64,000 nt of DNA from Rhodocyclaceae bacterium (GCA_016718525.1 JADKDD010000002.1:1-64000), one strand, 5' to 3'. Numbered from the stretch's first letter, positions 1 through 9,438 are shown. Notes: generated by a model from the letters alone, not told the origin. Translations and numbers: made by a program.

Positions 1-1036
1 TCGTTGCTGACCGTACCCAGTTCCTGCCGAACCCGTCCGGCTTCGACGCTCCAATCGTCAAGACCGGCCGCCAACAGCGAACTGCTGGTGAAAAAGGACT
101 GGGTGATCACTGTTTCGCGGCCGAGCACGTCGCGGACGACAAGACGCGCCTCGCCGCCGCCGGTCAAGGCCGGAAAGTTATCAATGGCAAACGGGCCCGT
201 TGGAATGTTAGAAGTCTGGCGCAAGACATCGTTGACGTACAAATTCACGGTGGACGGCGCCGATGACGATCCGCTCAGTTTGGGTACAGGATTTCTGATG
301 AAGCCGGGAGTGAGTCCGAAATTGGAACCGAACCGAATGCCACCGAAGTAGGTCGTCGAACCCAACATGCCGGGTCGCGTGCTGGTGTCACCGATCACCA
401 GTGTTTCGCGCTGGTCAGGTCGATGCATGGTCAGGTGGTTTCCATGCGTAGGTAGCGTTTTTGGTTGCCAAACTGGGAACTGCCGGTCAAGTTCTGGGTC
501 ACCGCACTGCTGGTGAGGACGCCAAGATCGGAGGAATAACCCACTTCACTGACTATCCCCAGATTGTCCAGATTTGGCGCATCGCGATATTGTGACCGCT
601 GGTAGTTCACATCGTAGTTGAAAAACACACTCGGAACGGCCGGATCGACCGTTAGCGTATCGGCCATTTTCAAACCGACACGGGTTTCGTTAAAGGCGTT
701 CGGCGAAAACTGCAGATCGACGGATTGGTTGGCAAAGTTTATGTTGGACCGGTAGCCCGGTATCTGATTGAGCGGACAATAGTCCTGGCCTCTGAACCGG
801 ATAATCTGCGGGTCTGGGTCGGTACGCACTCGCCACTCGGTAAAGGCTTCGCACGGAGCGTACAGCGCGCCAGCACGTTCGATGAACAGCCACACGCCGC
901 CTTGACTGCCATTCACCGTCACCTCCATGGGCAACAAATGATCCACGGCAGCCGGAGTTGTTGGGTCGGGACTTTGCGCAAACCCCTTGGCGCCGACCAA
1001 CAACCAAAGCACCAGCACAATTAGGCGCCACGGCAA
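1..1036 (-). CDS. Fimbrial outer-membrane usher, N-terminal part, frameshifted and cut by window edge
   Basis: This is the N-terminal part of a FimD/PapC-type usher, the outer-membrane pore that exports and assembles pilus subunits. After a hydrophobic signal sequence (WRLIVLVLWLLVGAKGFAQS) it has the usher N-domain and the start of the barrel. The frame stops at 431, but usher sequence resumes one frame over (DQRETLVIGDTSTRPG, then FGGIRFGSNFGLTPGF) and stays open to position 1. A single missing G in a TGG codon near 431-436 explains the break. The start is unclear because no good ATG exists: TTG at 1036 precedes the signal peptide, and the frame is open further upstream into the chaperone gene. 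It lies directly downstream of the chaperone in one operon. Confidence 0.85.
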
Positions 1037-1067
1037 CGCGTCGACGCGATTCTGATATCCCCGACAA

Positions 1068-1820
1068 CTAGTCGGCAATGTTGACGTCGAAGTCTTGAAC
1101 TGTCCCGTCTGCAAGTGATACAGCGAGTTTCCCAGGACCGCCGGGTATCTTGGCGTCCTGGCGATTGAGTTCGTAACTGCGAGTAATTGAAGACAGGATG
1201 TATCCGCCATTGTCGTCATGGGCAAGCACTTGCCCACTTCTGTCGCTGAGTTCCAGCTTGACTGGATGAATGTGCGCAGTACCTGTATTGGCACAAACGG
1301 CCTTGACCGCATTTGCGGTCGCCCTCGCGATAGTGCAATCGAGTTTGGGCTTGGCTTGCGGTGACGTGATAAATACCGGCATGTTGAAAGCCAGCGCGAA
1401 CTGCACCTCACTGCTATCCCCGGTCGGCTTTCTGGCTTCCGGAATTTCGCGCACGATCATGCGATAGGTAAGTTGTTCGCTCGGCATTTCGCGGCTAATC
1501 CGCGCAAGACGTACGACCTGACGGGACTTCGCGGGGATTTTTACTATCGGTGGCGCAAGGAACATCTCTTCAGTAGGGATAAGGTCGTCCTGCCCTTCCG
1601 GCGTTTGTTTCCACTGGAATAAATCCGCCTGCATGACGAGTTCGTTGTCGCCGTCGTTGGTCACCGTAATGGCCACGGCACGATCTTTCGGTGTCATATA
1701 AATGCGCACCGGGGTGACCGTGAAGCCATCCGCCAGTACTAGTCCGCTTGACGTGACAGCTAGCGCGCACAACAAAACACTGGCCGATCTGGGCCAGATG
1801 CTCCAGTGTCTTACCCTCAT
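1068..1820 (-). CDS. Periplasmic pilus assembly chaperone
   Basis: This is a PapD-like chaperone of about 250 residues that would hold pilus subunits in the periplasm and hand them to the usher. A signal peptide (SVLLCALAVTSSGLVLA) is followed by an Ig-like domain with the family pattern VTPVRIYMTPKDRAVAITVTN, and a second beta domain. The ATG at 1820 is chosen because it is preceded by GGGGAA and begins a normal signal sequence. The frame is open further upstream only because the preceding gene has lost a base and reads through into it. The stop TAG at 1068 touches the usher gene. Confidence 0.85.
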   Translation of the reverse strand: MRVRHWSIWPRSASVLLCALAVTSSGLVLADGFTVTPVRIYMTPKDRAVAITVTNDGDNELVMQADLFQWKQTPEGQDDLIPTEEMFLAPPIVKIPAKSRQVVRLARISREMPSEQLTYRMIVREIPEARKPTGDSSEVQFALAFNMPVFITSPQAKPKLDCTIARATANAVKAVCANTGTAHIHPVKLELSDRSGQVLAHDDNGGYILSSITRSYELNRQDAKIPGGPGKLAVSLADGTVQDFDVNIAD

Positions 1821-1836
1821 AAGATTCCCCGAATGG

Positions 1837-2258
1837 CTACCAACCCAATTGTAGCTCAAGGTAATCAAGATCAGCCAGACTGACCATTCGCCACGCGGCA
1901 CCGTACCCCACCCCAGGTAACTGTCTACCCCGTCCACCCGAAAATTGCCTGGCATTTCGTTTTCTCTCAGGTGCATGAAACGATAGGCGCCGCCGTGGAT
2001 TGGTTGCCACGGCACAGTGTTTATCGGCGCGAACAAATCTACCACCGACCCGGTTCCACAAACCACCACCACCGAGGCACCGGCAGTCTCGCTACCAGGA
2101 TTGAGTACGCAAAACCCGGGTTGCGAGACGGCAGGTATCAAAGTAGCCGTTACTAAAAACTGGCCACTGCCGGATGCCGCTGCTACCGCCGCAAGGCCAC
2201 TCAACACCAGCGCGAGCGACACCCGCACAAACAGACCTGTGCGCTTGATCACCCTCAT
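1837..2258 (-). CDS. Small secreted protein of the pilus operon, frameshifted near its C-terminus
   Basis: A protein of about 140 residues with a signal peptide (LFVRVSLALVLSGLAAVAAA) and a mature part rich in small and beta-forming residues, with two cysteines. It lies between the major subunit and the chaperone, where a minor pilus component would be expected. I do not recognise the family. In the sequence as given, the frame runs on into the chaperone. A one-base deletion near 1886 (GAAATG reduced to GAATG) hides the natural end, which in the shifted frame is LADLDYLELQLGW and a stop at 1837. That ending resembles the amphipathic final beta strand of exported pilus proteins. Function is inferred from position only. 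Confidence 0.6.
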
Positions 2259-2307
2259 CAATCGCTGTATCGTGGCGGTCAAACTAGTACGCAGCAACGA
2301 TCACGTA

Positions 2308-2817
2308 TTAGAAATTGAGTGTAACTGTCCGAGTTTGCGTTCCGGCACAACTCGCTGTCGCACAGGTACCCGCTTGCGCGACCATTGCACCATTGACCGT
2401 AAACGTATAAATATCTGCAGTACCAATAGACGCATTGGTGGCAGCGGTCCCTGCGGCTGCAGTGCCTAGCGCGCCTGTAATCGTATAGCGCAACCCGTTG
2501 CTTAGCAGGCCATCGCCGGTTGGTGACGCTGCTGCAGCACTACTTCCGGCGACGCCAGCACTGGTGTCAAAAACCGCTGTAACGCCGGTAAGGTTACGCG
2601 TGCAACTTACGGAAGACGTGATCGCTGACGGATTGGATGGTGCTACGAAGGCGGTTACTGTGCCAAACGCCAATGCACCACTAAATGCGCCTACCGTACA
2701 AGCTGATGTCAGGCTGGCAGTAACGTCGAAAGTGTTGGAACCAACCGCCGCCTGGGACGAGGGAGCCATGAGGGCGAGCGAGCTGACAATTGCGCCAAGC
2801 GCTAGGATTTTTTTCAT
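2308..2817 (-). CDS. Spore-coat-U-type major pilus subunit
   Basis: A secreted protein of about 169 residues with a signal peptide (ILALGAIVSSLALMAPSSQA) and the start of an SCPU/fimbrial domain, FDVTASLTSACTVGA, followed by a Gly/Ala/Thr/Ser-rich beta domain. It ends in TRTVTLNF, a terminal strand suited to donor-strand exchange. It is the first gene of the operon and is followed by a small secreted protein, a chaperone and an usher. The ATG at 2817 is chosen because GGAGAT lies just upstream and it begins the signal sequence. An in-frame upstream ATG has no such support. This gene is intact. Confidence 0.8.
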   Translation of the reverse strand: MKKILALGAIVSSLALMAPSSQAAVGSNTFDVTASLTSACTVGAFSGALAFGTVTAFVAPSNPSAITSSVSCTRNLTGVTAVFDTSAGVAGSSAAAASPTGDGLLSNGLRYTITGALGTAAAGTAATNASIGTADIYTFTVNGAMVAQAGTCATASCAGTQTRTVTLNF

Positions 2818-3224
2818 TTGAATCTCCATTTGTTCAGTTAAGATGAAACCCAAAACCGTGTGACATCAGACCGAAGTTCATTATAGCTCAAATACTTACG
2901 TTTGGGTTGACGACGAAACACCGCCTCGTCATACCTTATAGGTAACGGCAACGACGCAGTCGAACTTTAACTTTGAGGTCAATTTTTTCGCAATTAGTGC
3001 CCTAGCGATGTCCAAACGGCAACGACCCGACAATTTCATGGAAACAACAAACTCGCTGTCCGCGCAATCCGCAGATCGCCTGGGCACGATCAGCAACCGA
3101 ATTGTCGCCGAGTAGTTGATCACACCAGAAATATCAGTTGGAGCTGATAGGACGCCGCGTATCTCGGCTCTGTAACTGTCTGGACTACCAACGAGTAGTG
3201 CTGCGCCGTTGATTTGCTGGCGAC
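2818..3224. other. Intergenic region before the pilus operon
   Basis: About 400 bases separate the pilus subunit gene from the end of the MFS gene. They must carry the pilus promoter. A minus-strand frame is open from 3324 to 2929, but its first third lies antisense to or in another frame of the MFS gene, it has no clear start signal, and its product (ending FDCVVAVTYKV) resembles nothing I recognise. I regard it as unproven. No hairpin terminator or repeat was seen. Confidence 0.4.
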
Positions 3225-4439
3225 CTAAACCGATACGAGCGCATCCCTCACCGGCGCTTCCCGAATCGGTAAATTGGCGATTGCCGCCAGCACGGCGAGC
3301 ACAATATCGGCGACCCACATCCAAGAGAAATCACCGAAAGTCGCTACCGCAAGTCCGCCAAGATAGGCGCCGAGAAATCCGCCCACTTGATGACTGAACA
3401 GCGTCAGCCCGAACAAGGTGCCAAGGTAGCGGACACCGAACAATTTGCCGACGATGGCGGCGGTTGGCGGCACGGTTGCCAACCAGGTGAAACCGAGACC
3501 AGCGGCGAAGATATAAAACGTCCAGTCGGTCTTCGGTGCCATCAGGTAGGCCGCAATCAATACCGCGCGCGACGCGTACATGGCCGCCAGCACGTATTTG
3601 CTGCGATAACGCGAGATGCAGGCACCGGCGTAAAGACTGCCGAAAATATTGGCCAGACCGATGATGGCCAGCGACCAACTGGCGACCGACGGCGGCAGGC
3701 CACACAGGTCAATTTCGCCGGGCAGATGGGTCACCAAGAACGCGATGTGAAATCCGCAGGTAAAGAAACCGGCATGTAGCAGCAAGTAGCTCGGGTCGCG
3801 CATGGCGTGACGCGTGGCTTGCCAAGCGCCTTTGTCCTTTTCGCTGGGTGCAACCGGCAAGGGTGAGATAGAAGTCAGTTTCGTCACCAGCGGCAACGCC
3901 AGCAGGGTCATCGCCGCCATTGCCCACATGGCACCCATCCAGCCGGTCAGTTGTATCAGTTTTTGCAGCACCGGGGCGAACACGAACTGGCCAAACGACC
4001 CGCCAGCGTTGATGACACCGGAGGCGGTCCCTCGCGCCTCCAGCGGCAGACGCTGCGAGGCGGCACCGATCAGAACGGAAAAACTGCCTGCCCCGGCACC
4101 AATCGCCGTCAGCAAACCCAGCGAAAAAATCAAGCCGATGCCGCTGCTCATGAACGGCGTGAGCGCGCAGCCGAGAATCAGCAACCAGAGCCCGCCGATC
4201 AATACCACGCGCGGGCCGTAGCGATCTGCCGCTGCTCCGGCCAACGGCTGGATGGCACCCCAGCTGAATTGCCCGACGGCAAGCGCGAGACTGATGGTGG
4301 TGATGCCCAGCCCGGTCGATGTATTGAGCGGGCCGACGAACAGACCAAGCGACTGGCGTGCGCCCATGGTGATGGCCAGAATACCCGCCGCGGCCAGGGT
4401 GACGATCAGGATTTCGGGCTTGCGCAGGGCTTGGAACAT
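3225..4439 (-). CDS. Major facilitator superfamily transporter
   Basis: A 404-residue inner-membrane protein with about twelve hydrophobic segments in two halves. The loop between helices 2 and 3 has the MFS pattern (GAAADRYGPRVVLIGG), and a charged central loop (PSEKDKGAWQATRHAMRDPS) divides the halves. It resembles the OxlT / monocarboxylate-like branch of MFS, but the substrate cannot be read from the sequence. The start at 4439 has GAGGA about six bases upstream. It is intact despite lying among frameshifted genes, and it forms no obvious operon. Confidence 0.85.
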   Translation of the reverse strand: MFQALRKPEILIVTLAAAGILAITMGARQSLGLFVGPLNTSTGLGITTISLALAVGQFSWGAIQPLAGAAADRYGPRVVLIGGLWLLILGCALTPFMSSGIGLIFSLGLLTAIGAGAGSFSVLIGAASQRLPLEARGTASGVINAGGSFGQFVFAPVLQKLIQLTGWMGAMWAMAAMTLLALPLVTKLTSISPLPVAPSEKDKGAWQATRHAMRDPSYLLLHAGFFTCGFHIAFLVTHLPGEIDLCGLPPSVASWSLAIIGLANIFGSLYAGACISRYRSKYVLAAMYASRAVLIAAYLMAPKTDWTFYIFAAGLGFTWLATVPPTAAIVGKLFGVRYLGTLFGLTLFSHQVGGFLGAYLGGLAVATFGDFSWMWVADIVLAVLAAIANLPIREAPVRDALVSV

Positions 4440-4633
4440 GGAGTGTCCTCGGGAGCCTGAGAGTTAAGCTAATGCGACTTAGTTTAGTCCGCAGGAGATG
4501 CTCGGTAGTTCGATCAAAGCCGGTGAAACACGCCATGCAAGGCACGCCGTGACAAAATTAAGTGCGCGCCCAATCTTGACGGCGTATGACCAGCACCAAC
4601 TGACGGCAAGCGCCAGTTGCACAAACCACGAGT

Positions 4634-5421
4634 TCAGTCGACCACCGCCGCCCTTGCCAACAAACTGTCCGCCAGCCACTGCTTCAACAACGATGCCGCC
4701 AACATCGATGGATCAGTCTCTGCGTGGTCTTCATCCAACGCCGCCAGCACCTCACAGATATCGGCAAAGCTCGCGCCCCGTGCCGCTGCGCATAATGCCA
4801 GCGCCTCGGCAACACCAAGCGAGCGCCATTTGCATTCCAGTTTCTGACGCCAGACCAGCAGCGTGTGATCGAGCGCTTCGGGTTGCTCGGTGACCGCATC
4901 GGCGTCCTCGTTCAGTTCATGCCAGATCGGTCCTATCCGCCAGTTCAGATCGAGCAGTTTGATTGATGGGTGCAAAACGAAGGTCATTTGCGGCCAATCT
5001 TCCGGCGCGATCGCGGCCAGATCTTCAGCACAGCACACGTCGGCATCGGCGGCATCAAAAGCATCACGCAAGGCCCAGTCCATGCTTGCCAAATCGGCCA
5101 GAGCCGGATGCGGCAGCAGGTCGGGATTTTGGTCGAGAAATTCGCGTAGATCATTGCCAAACCAGCGGATCGAGCGATGGCGCGATGGTCGCTGTTCGAG
5201 GTAAGCCGCCGCCACCTGATCAAACAGTTCGTCGCCCAGCGCAAGATGCAAAACCGGATAGTTATCCTTTAGCGCTTCGGCCAGGCGGGCACGGTAGGCA
5301 TTGATGGAAGATCGAAGCCACCGATTTCGTCGCTCCCTTCGCGCACAAACAAGCCCGGCGCAGGATCACTGGCAAGCACGGCGCCTTGAAACACCTCTTG
5401 TAATTTGGCGACCGGCTTCAT
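4634..5421 (-). CDS. bufC: BufC/HvfC-like partner protein (DUF2063), frameshifted
   Basis: This protein of about 262 residues is the DUF2063 partner of the MNIO enzyme encoded just upstream. In bufferin systems it binds the precursor and presents it to BufB. The N-terminal part (KPVAKLQEVFQGAVLASDP) and the main part (INAYRARLAEALKDNYPVLH, LGDELFDQVAAAYLEQRPS) are in different frames. Restoring one C near 5312-5316 (TTCGA to TTCCGA) joins them exactly where the family reads on. The ATG at 5421 overlaps the bufB stop as ATGA, a sign of translational coupling. The C-terminal domain ends at 4634. The family assignment is firm. The break is probably a sequence error. Confidence 0.8.
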
Positions 5422-6269
5422 GCCAGCGCAGGCTGTATTGAAAGATTCTGCCCGGCAATGCGGCGGACCGTATCGAGTTCATCGAGCAATTCGCCGAGCG
5501 GCGGAATATTGTCATCGCGCTCGATCATGGTCGGCACCGCACCGAGACGGCGGACGGTGTAAGCGTACAAATCCCATACTGCATCACAGACCGGATGGTC
5601 ATGCGTATCGATGATGTAACCGCCGTGGTTCTCGTGGCCGGCCAGATGAATCTGGCGGACATGCGCAGCGGGAACGGCATCAATGAAATGTTGCGGATCG
5701 AAACCGTGATTGACGCTGCTGACATAGATGTTGTTGACGTCGAGCAACAAATCGCAGCAGGAGCGCTGCAATAACGCGGCGATGAATTCCCACTCGGTCA
5801 TTTCATCGGCCCGGTAAGTCACGTAACTGGAAACGTTCTCCAGCAAAATCTTGCGGCCGAGGAAATCCTGTACTTGCGAAATCCGCTCGACCAGATGGCG
5901 CAAGGAATTTTGGGTGTAGGGCATCGGCAACAAATCGTGGAGGTTAAGTCCGTCGGTGCCGGTCCAGCACAAATGGTCAGATATCCACGCTGGCTCGACG
6001 CGATCGATCAGCAGTTTGAGCTGACGAAGGTAGTCTGTGTCGAGTGGCGCTGTACTGCCGATCGACAGGGAAACGCCGTGCATCACCATCGGAAAATCGC
6101 GGCGGATTTGGTCCAGCATGGCCAGCGGTTTGCCGCCGGGAACCATGTAGTTTTCGGAGATGACTTCCAGCCAGTCGACCCGTTGCCGAAGTCGCGTACT
6201 GTCGACCAGAAAATCGCCGTAGTGATCGGTGCGCAGGCCCAGACCGTAGCCGGATATCACATCTTGCAT
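5418..6269 (-). CDS. bufB: MNIO-family enzyme BufB (DUF692), multinuclear iron oxidase
   Basis: A 283-residue cytoplasmic DUF692 protein with a TIM-barrel fold. Members use a multinuclear iron centre to oxidise cysteines in RiPP precursors, for example to thiooxazoles in bufferins. Candidate metal ligands are in VMHGVSLSIGS, ISDHLCW, LLENVSSY, LLLDVNNIYVSSVNHGFD, IHLAGHENH and DTHDHPV, the last positions being conserved across the family. It is intact, overlaps bufC by ATGA and begins 15 bases after the terminator that follows bufA. The expected role is oxidising the BufA cysteines before export. Confidence 0.9.
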   Translation of the reverse strand: MQDVISGYGLGLRTDHYGDFLVDSTRLRQRVDWLEVISENYMVPGGKPLAMLDQIRRDFPMVMHGVSLSIGSTAPLDTDYLRQLKLLIDRVEPAWISDHLCWTGTDGLNLHDLLPMPYTQNSLRHLVERISQVQDFLGRKILLENVSSYVTYRADEMTEWEFIAALLQRSCCDLLLDVNNIYVSSVNHGFDPQHFIDAVPAAHVRQIHLAGHENHGGYIIDTHDHPVCDAVWDLYAYTVRRLGAVPTMIERDDNIPPLGELLDELDTVRRIAGQNLSIQPALA

Positions 6270-6283
6270 TTCGTCTTTCGATG

Positions 6284-6309
6284 AAAAAACCCCGCCGGAG
6301 GGCGGGGTC
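6284..6309 (-). terminator. Rho-independent terminator between bufA and bufB
   Basis: Read on the minus strand, a GC-only stem (CCCCGCC, loop CTC/CGG, GGCGGGG) is followed directly by six T. It lies about 50 bases after the bufA stop and 15 bases before the bufB start. It should stop most transcripts after the precursor and let a minority continue into bufB-bufC, giving more precursor than enzyme. Confidence 0.85.
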
Positions 6310-6357
6310 GATCGTGCCAGTTGTTGCCAATCTGCTTAAACGACAGACAGCTTGGAC

Positions 6358-6540
6358 TTAGGCCTTGGCGACCTTGCCACCAGCATCGGTGCAGGTTTTT
6401 TCCGTGGCGGCTTTGGTGGCGCCGACACATTTCACGGTCGGCGCATCCGCTGCAGAAGCAATCGGAGCCACAATCACACCTGAGGCAAACAGTGAAGCAG
6501 CAGCCAGAGCAAGGACGGAACCGGTACGATTCTTTGACAT
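6358..6540 (-). CDS. bufA: Short bufferin-like RiPP precursor (DUF2282-type)
   Basis: A 60-residue precursor with a Sec-type leader (residues 1 to about 30, ending PIASA) and a core of about 30 residues with two cysteines, Cys38 (KCVG) and Cys50 (KTCT), in a lysine-rich tail. Known bufferins are exported, have four or more core cysteines and bind copper after BufB/BufC processing. This one is shorter and has only two. The ATG at 6538-6540 is chosen because GGAGAT lies upstream and it begins the leader. Its neighbours bufB and bufC leave little doubt about the role. An undetected indel in the core is possible because this part of the window contains many. Confidence 0.8.
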   Translation of the reverse strand: MSKNRTGSVLALAAASLFASGVIVAPIASAADAPTVKCVGATKAATEKTCTDAGGKVAKA

Positions 6541-6600
6541 TTTTATCTCCAATAAAAGAAGTTGAGCGTCGATGATCGCAGAACGCGCCACCGACATTGA

Positions 6601-6630
6601 CTTAGACGCCAGCGCTATGGAAATCTTACA
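6601..6630 (-). promoter_or_regulatory. bufA: ECF-sigma-like promoter of bufA
   Basis: On the minus strand TGTAAG and CGTCTAAG are separated by exactly 16 bases and lie about 60 bases before the bufA ATG. TGTAA plus a CGTC-type -10 at this spacing is typical of ECF sigma factors, and buf operons in other proteobacteria are ECF-controlled. No sigma gene lies in the window. The match was found by eye. Confidence 0.5.
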
Positions 6631-6757
6631 CTCAATGCACAGACAGCTAACCGCGACCGGGTTTGATTACCGAATATCGCAATAAGCTTTGATACTTTGC
6701 AATAAATTACGTCAACTCCAAATCGCCATCGCTAATCCAGAGCCATCCACTGAACGC

Positions 6758-7947
6758 TCAAACTACCGAACCAGCGTGCTCGCCGCGCTCGTATACGATG
6801 TGAGCGCGGCCCACCAACAGTGTATCCAGGGCGCCGATTTGCTCAATGTCCTTTTTGGCGTAGGGGAGTTGGTGCAAGATGTGGCGCAAGGCATTCAGTC
6901 GCGCGCGCTTCTTGCAGTCTGACTTGATCACCGTCCAGGGTGCGTCGGCTGTGTTGGTGTGAAAGAACATCGCCTCTTTGGCTTTGGTGTAGTCGTCCCA
7001 TTTATCGAGTGATGCCAAGTCGATCGGTGAGAGCTTCCACTGTTTGAGCGGGTGAGTTTCGCGCTCCTTGAATCGGCGACGCTGTTCCGGCCGCGATACC
7101 GAAAACCAGAACTTGATCAGGTGCACGCCGCTTCTGACCAAAGTGCGCTCGAATTCCGGCGCGTCTGGCGCATGAATTCCTCGTACTGGTTCTCGCTGCA
7201 AAATCCCATGACCCGCTCAACACCGGCGCGGTTGTACCAGGAGCGATCAAACAGGGCGATTTCACCCGCCGTCGGCAGGTGCTGTACGTAACGCTGAAAG
7301 TACCACTGCCCGCGCTCGGTCTCGGAAGGTTTTTCCAACGCCACCACATGCGCGCCGCGCGGATTCAAATGTTCCATGAAGCGCTTGATGGTGCCACCCT
7401 TGCCCGCCGCATCGCGGCCCTCAAACAGAATAACCACCTTCTGTCCGGTTTCTTTCACCCAAGCCTGCAGCTTGAGCAGTTCGACCTGCAGGTGATATTT
7501 CTGTTTCTCATAGTTCTTTCGCGTCATCAGGTGGCGGTACGGGTAGCCACCATTGCGCCACCCGGTTGCCAACTCTTCATCCGGATGCTCACTGGCAGCC
7601 GCCTCGCGTTGCAGCAAAGCATCCTTTAAGGCTTCGACATCGTCCGGCGAAGCACCCGCCACGACCGCCTGCAGCGCCTGTGCCAGCGAGGCGTCCTCTC
7701 CCGGTTTGGCATGCGCGATGATGTCGCGAATGGCTTCGCCTTTCGAATCCCTTGCAGCGGCCGAGCGGTCCTTGACCACAAAACGCTGGATTCCCTTTTG
7801 CAGTCGCTGCGGGCGCGACATCGCCTGAGACGGGACGTCTTGGCTTGGCTGCTGACGGCGCGGCCGCAGATGCGCGGTCCTTGGTCGCCGGCTGTGGCTT
7901 TGTCGCGGATCTCGAACTTTCTTTGCGGCTGTCGATTTTTCTGTCAT
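6758..7947 (-). CDS. ppk2: Polyphosphate kinase 2 (PPK2), frameshifted
   Basis: This enzyme uses polyphosphate to phosphorylate nucleoside diphosphates. The P-loop (LFEGRDAAGKGGTIKRF), the lid and Walker B region (IALFDRSWYNRAGVERVMGF) and the motif KFWFSVSRPEQRRRF are all present, with a basic N-terminal extension of about 130 residues before the catalytic domain. The frame breaks near 7163-7167. Restoring one G (CAGAC to CAGGAC) joins YEEFMRQ to APEFERTLVRSG, which is the normal family sequence. The ATG at 7947 has GGATAGG upstream. The C-terminal part runs intact to 6758. Substrate preference (ADP or GDP) cannot be decided here. Confidence 0.85.
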
Positions 7948-8102
7948 GAGCAACCTATCCTTTTTTAGTCGCAGTTTATTTCCGGACGCTGCGTTCGCGG
8001 CGCCCTCCCATTTTGCGGAAATCCTCGACGATTCTTAACCAAATTCACCGGCTCCAAGCGACTCAACGACAAACTATTGACTTGGATCAAATGCACCGCA
8101 AT

Positions 8103-9438
8103 TTACGCGATGGCAATCAACGCGCCGATCAGACCGCACATCAGCAGTACCCAAATGACATTGACCTGATACCGGATCAATGCCAAGGTTGCGCCCGCCG
8201 CGATAATCGCACTGACCCAATGAAACCCGCCGGCAAAGACTGACGCGGCGTTTGCATGGGGCCAAAACACGTGCCAGGCAAAAAACAGCGCAAGATTGCC
8301 GATCACACCAACGACCGCCGCCGTGATCGCGGTCAGTGGCGCGAGGAACCTTGAAGTCGTCGCGCGTCGATTCCACCACCGGTCCGCCGGCCAGGATGAA
8401 AACGAACGAGGCAGAAAGGTAAAAAGGTGGCGACACAGGCCGCAACGGTGCCCGATGCAAATCCAGCGCCGGCTACCACGGCCTTGGTCACACCGCCGAC
8501 GTAGCCGACAAAGGCGACAATCATGATCAGCGGCCCCGGCGTTGACTCGCCGAGCGCAAGTCCGTCAATCATCTGCGATGCCGTCAGCCACTGGAACTGC
8601 TCGACCGCGCCCTGATACACATACGGCAATACCGCGTAAGCGCCGCCAAAGGTGAGCAGCGCCGCTTTGGTGAAGAACCATCCCATATCAGCCAACGCAC
8701 TGCCGGCACCTGCAATGGAGATCAGCGCAGTCATGGCAACACACCACAGGCTGATGCCAATACCGCCGGTGAGAATCACTCGCGACCGACGCAAGGTGGC
8801 GTGTGCAGGTGTCGGGGTCGTATCGTCAATGATGGCGGCGATGCCACCATGATGCTTTGCGCCGTGCCCCGTTTGCGCGTGAAACGCCGCCGGCATCCAG
8901 CGCCCCAGCAGCATGCCGGTCAAGGCTGCGCTTGATAATGATCAACGGAAAATAGACGTTGAATACAAACAGTGCAAGAAAAGCCACAGCGGCCACGGCA
9001 ATCAGCGCTGGATGGCGCAAAGTCCGCGTGCCGATTCGCCAGGCGGCAAAAATCACGACGGCCACCACCGCCGGCTTGATGCCGGAAAAGATTCCGGCGA
9101 TCAACGGCACATCACCGAAGGTCAGGTAGGCATACGACAATCCAATCAGCAACACCAGCGAGGGCAGCACGAAGAACGCGCCGGCAAGATGCCGCCCCAT
9201 ACACCGTGCATTAGCCAGCCCAAATACGTGGCCAGTTGCTGCGCCTCGGGACCCGGCAAAACCATGCAGTAATTCAAGGCATGCAAAAACCGCCGCCCGA
9301 AATCCAGTGCCTGGTTTCCACCAATTCGCGATGCATGATGGCGATCTGACCGGCCGGCCCGCCAAAGGAAATGAAACCGAGTTTGAGCCAGAATTTCATG
9401 GCGGCGGCAAAGGAGATTGCTGGTTTCACGGCATTCAT
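8103..9438 (-). CDS. chrA: Chromate transporter ChrA, with at least five frameshifts
   Basis: A two-domain CHR-family membrane protein of about 445 residues that exports chromate. The N-terminal CHR motif (WLKLGFISFGGPAGQIAIMH, then NYCMVLPGPEAQQLATYLGW) and the second-half counterpart (FFTKAALLTFGGAYAVLPYV, DGLALGESTPGPLIMIVAFV) are both present. The natural end is GLIGALIAIA at 8103. The reading frame changes near 9296, 9185, 8932, 8413 and 8345. The first two are explained by single missing G in G-runs, the third by one extra A. Conserved membrane segments continue on each side, so the protein is intact in substance. It is the most heavily broken gene in the window. Confidence 0.85.

Noticed and set aside
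1068..2297. A single 409-residue fused pilus protein
   Set aside because: The fusion results from a one-base deletion near 1886. The internal signal peptide and ribosome site at 1820, and the natural end of the first protein in the other frame, show two genes.
2929..3324. A 131-codon minus-strand frame before the MFS gene
   Set aside because: Its first third overlaps the MFS end in another frame and nothing in the rest resembles a known family. It could be a small unknown protein, but the evidence is too weak to annotate.
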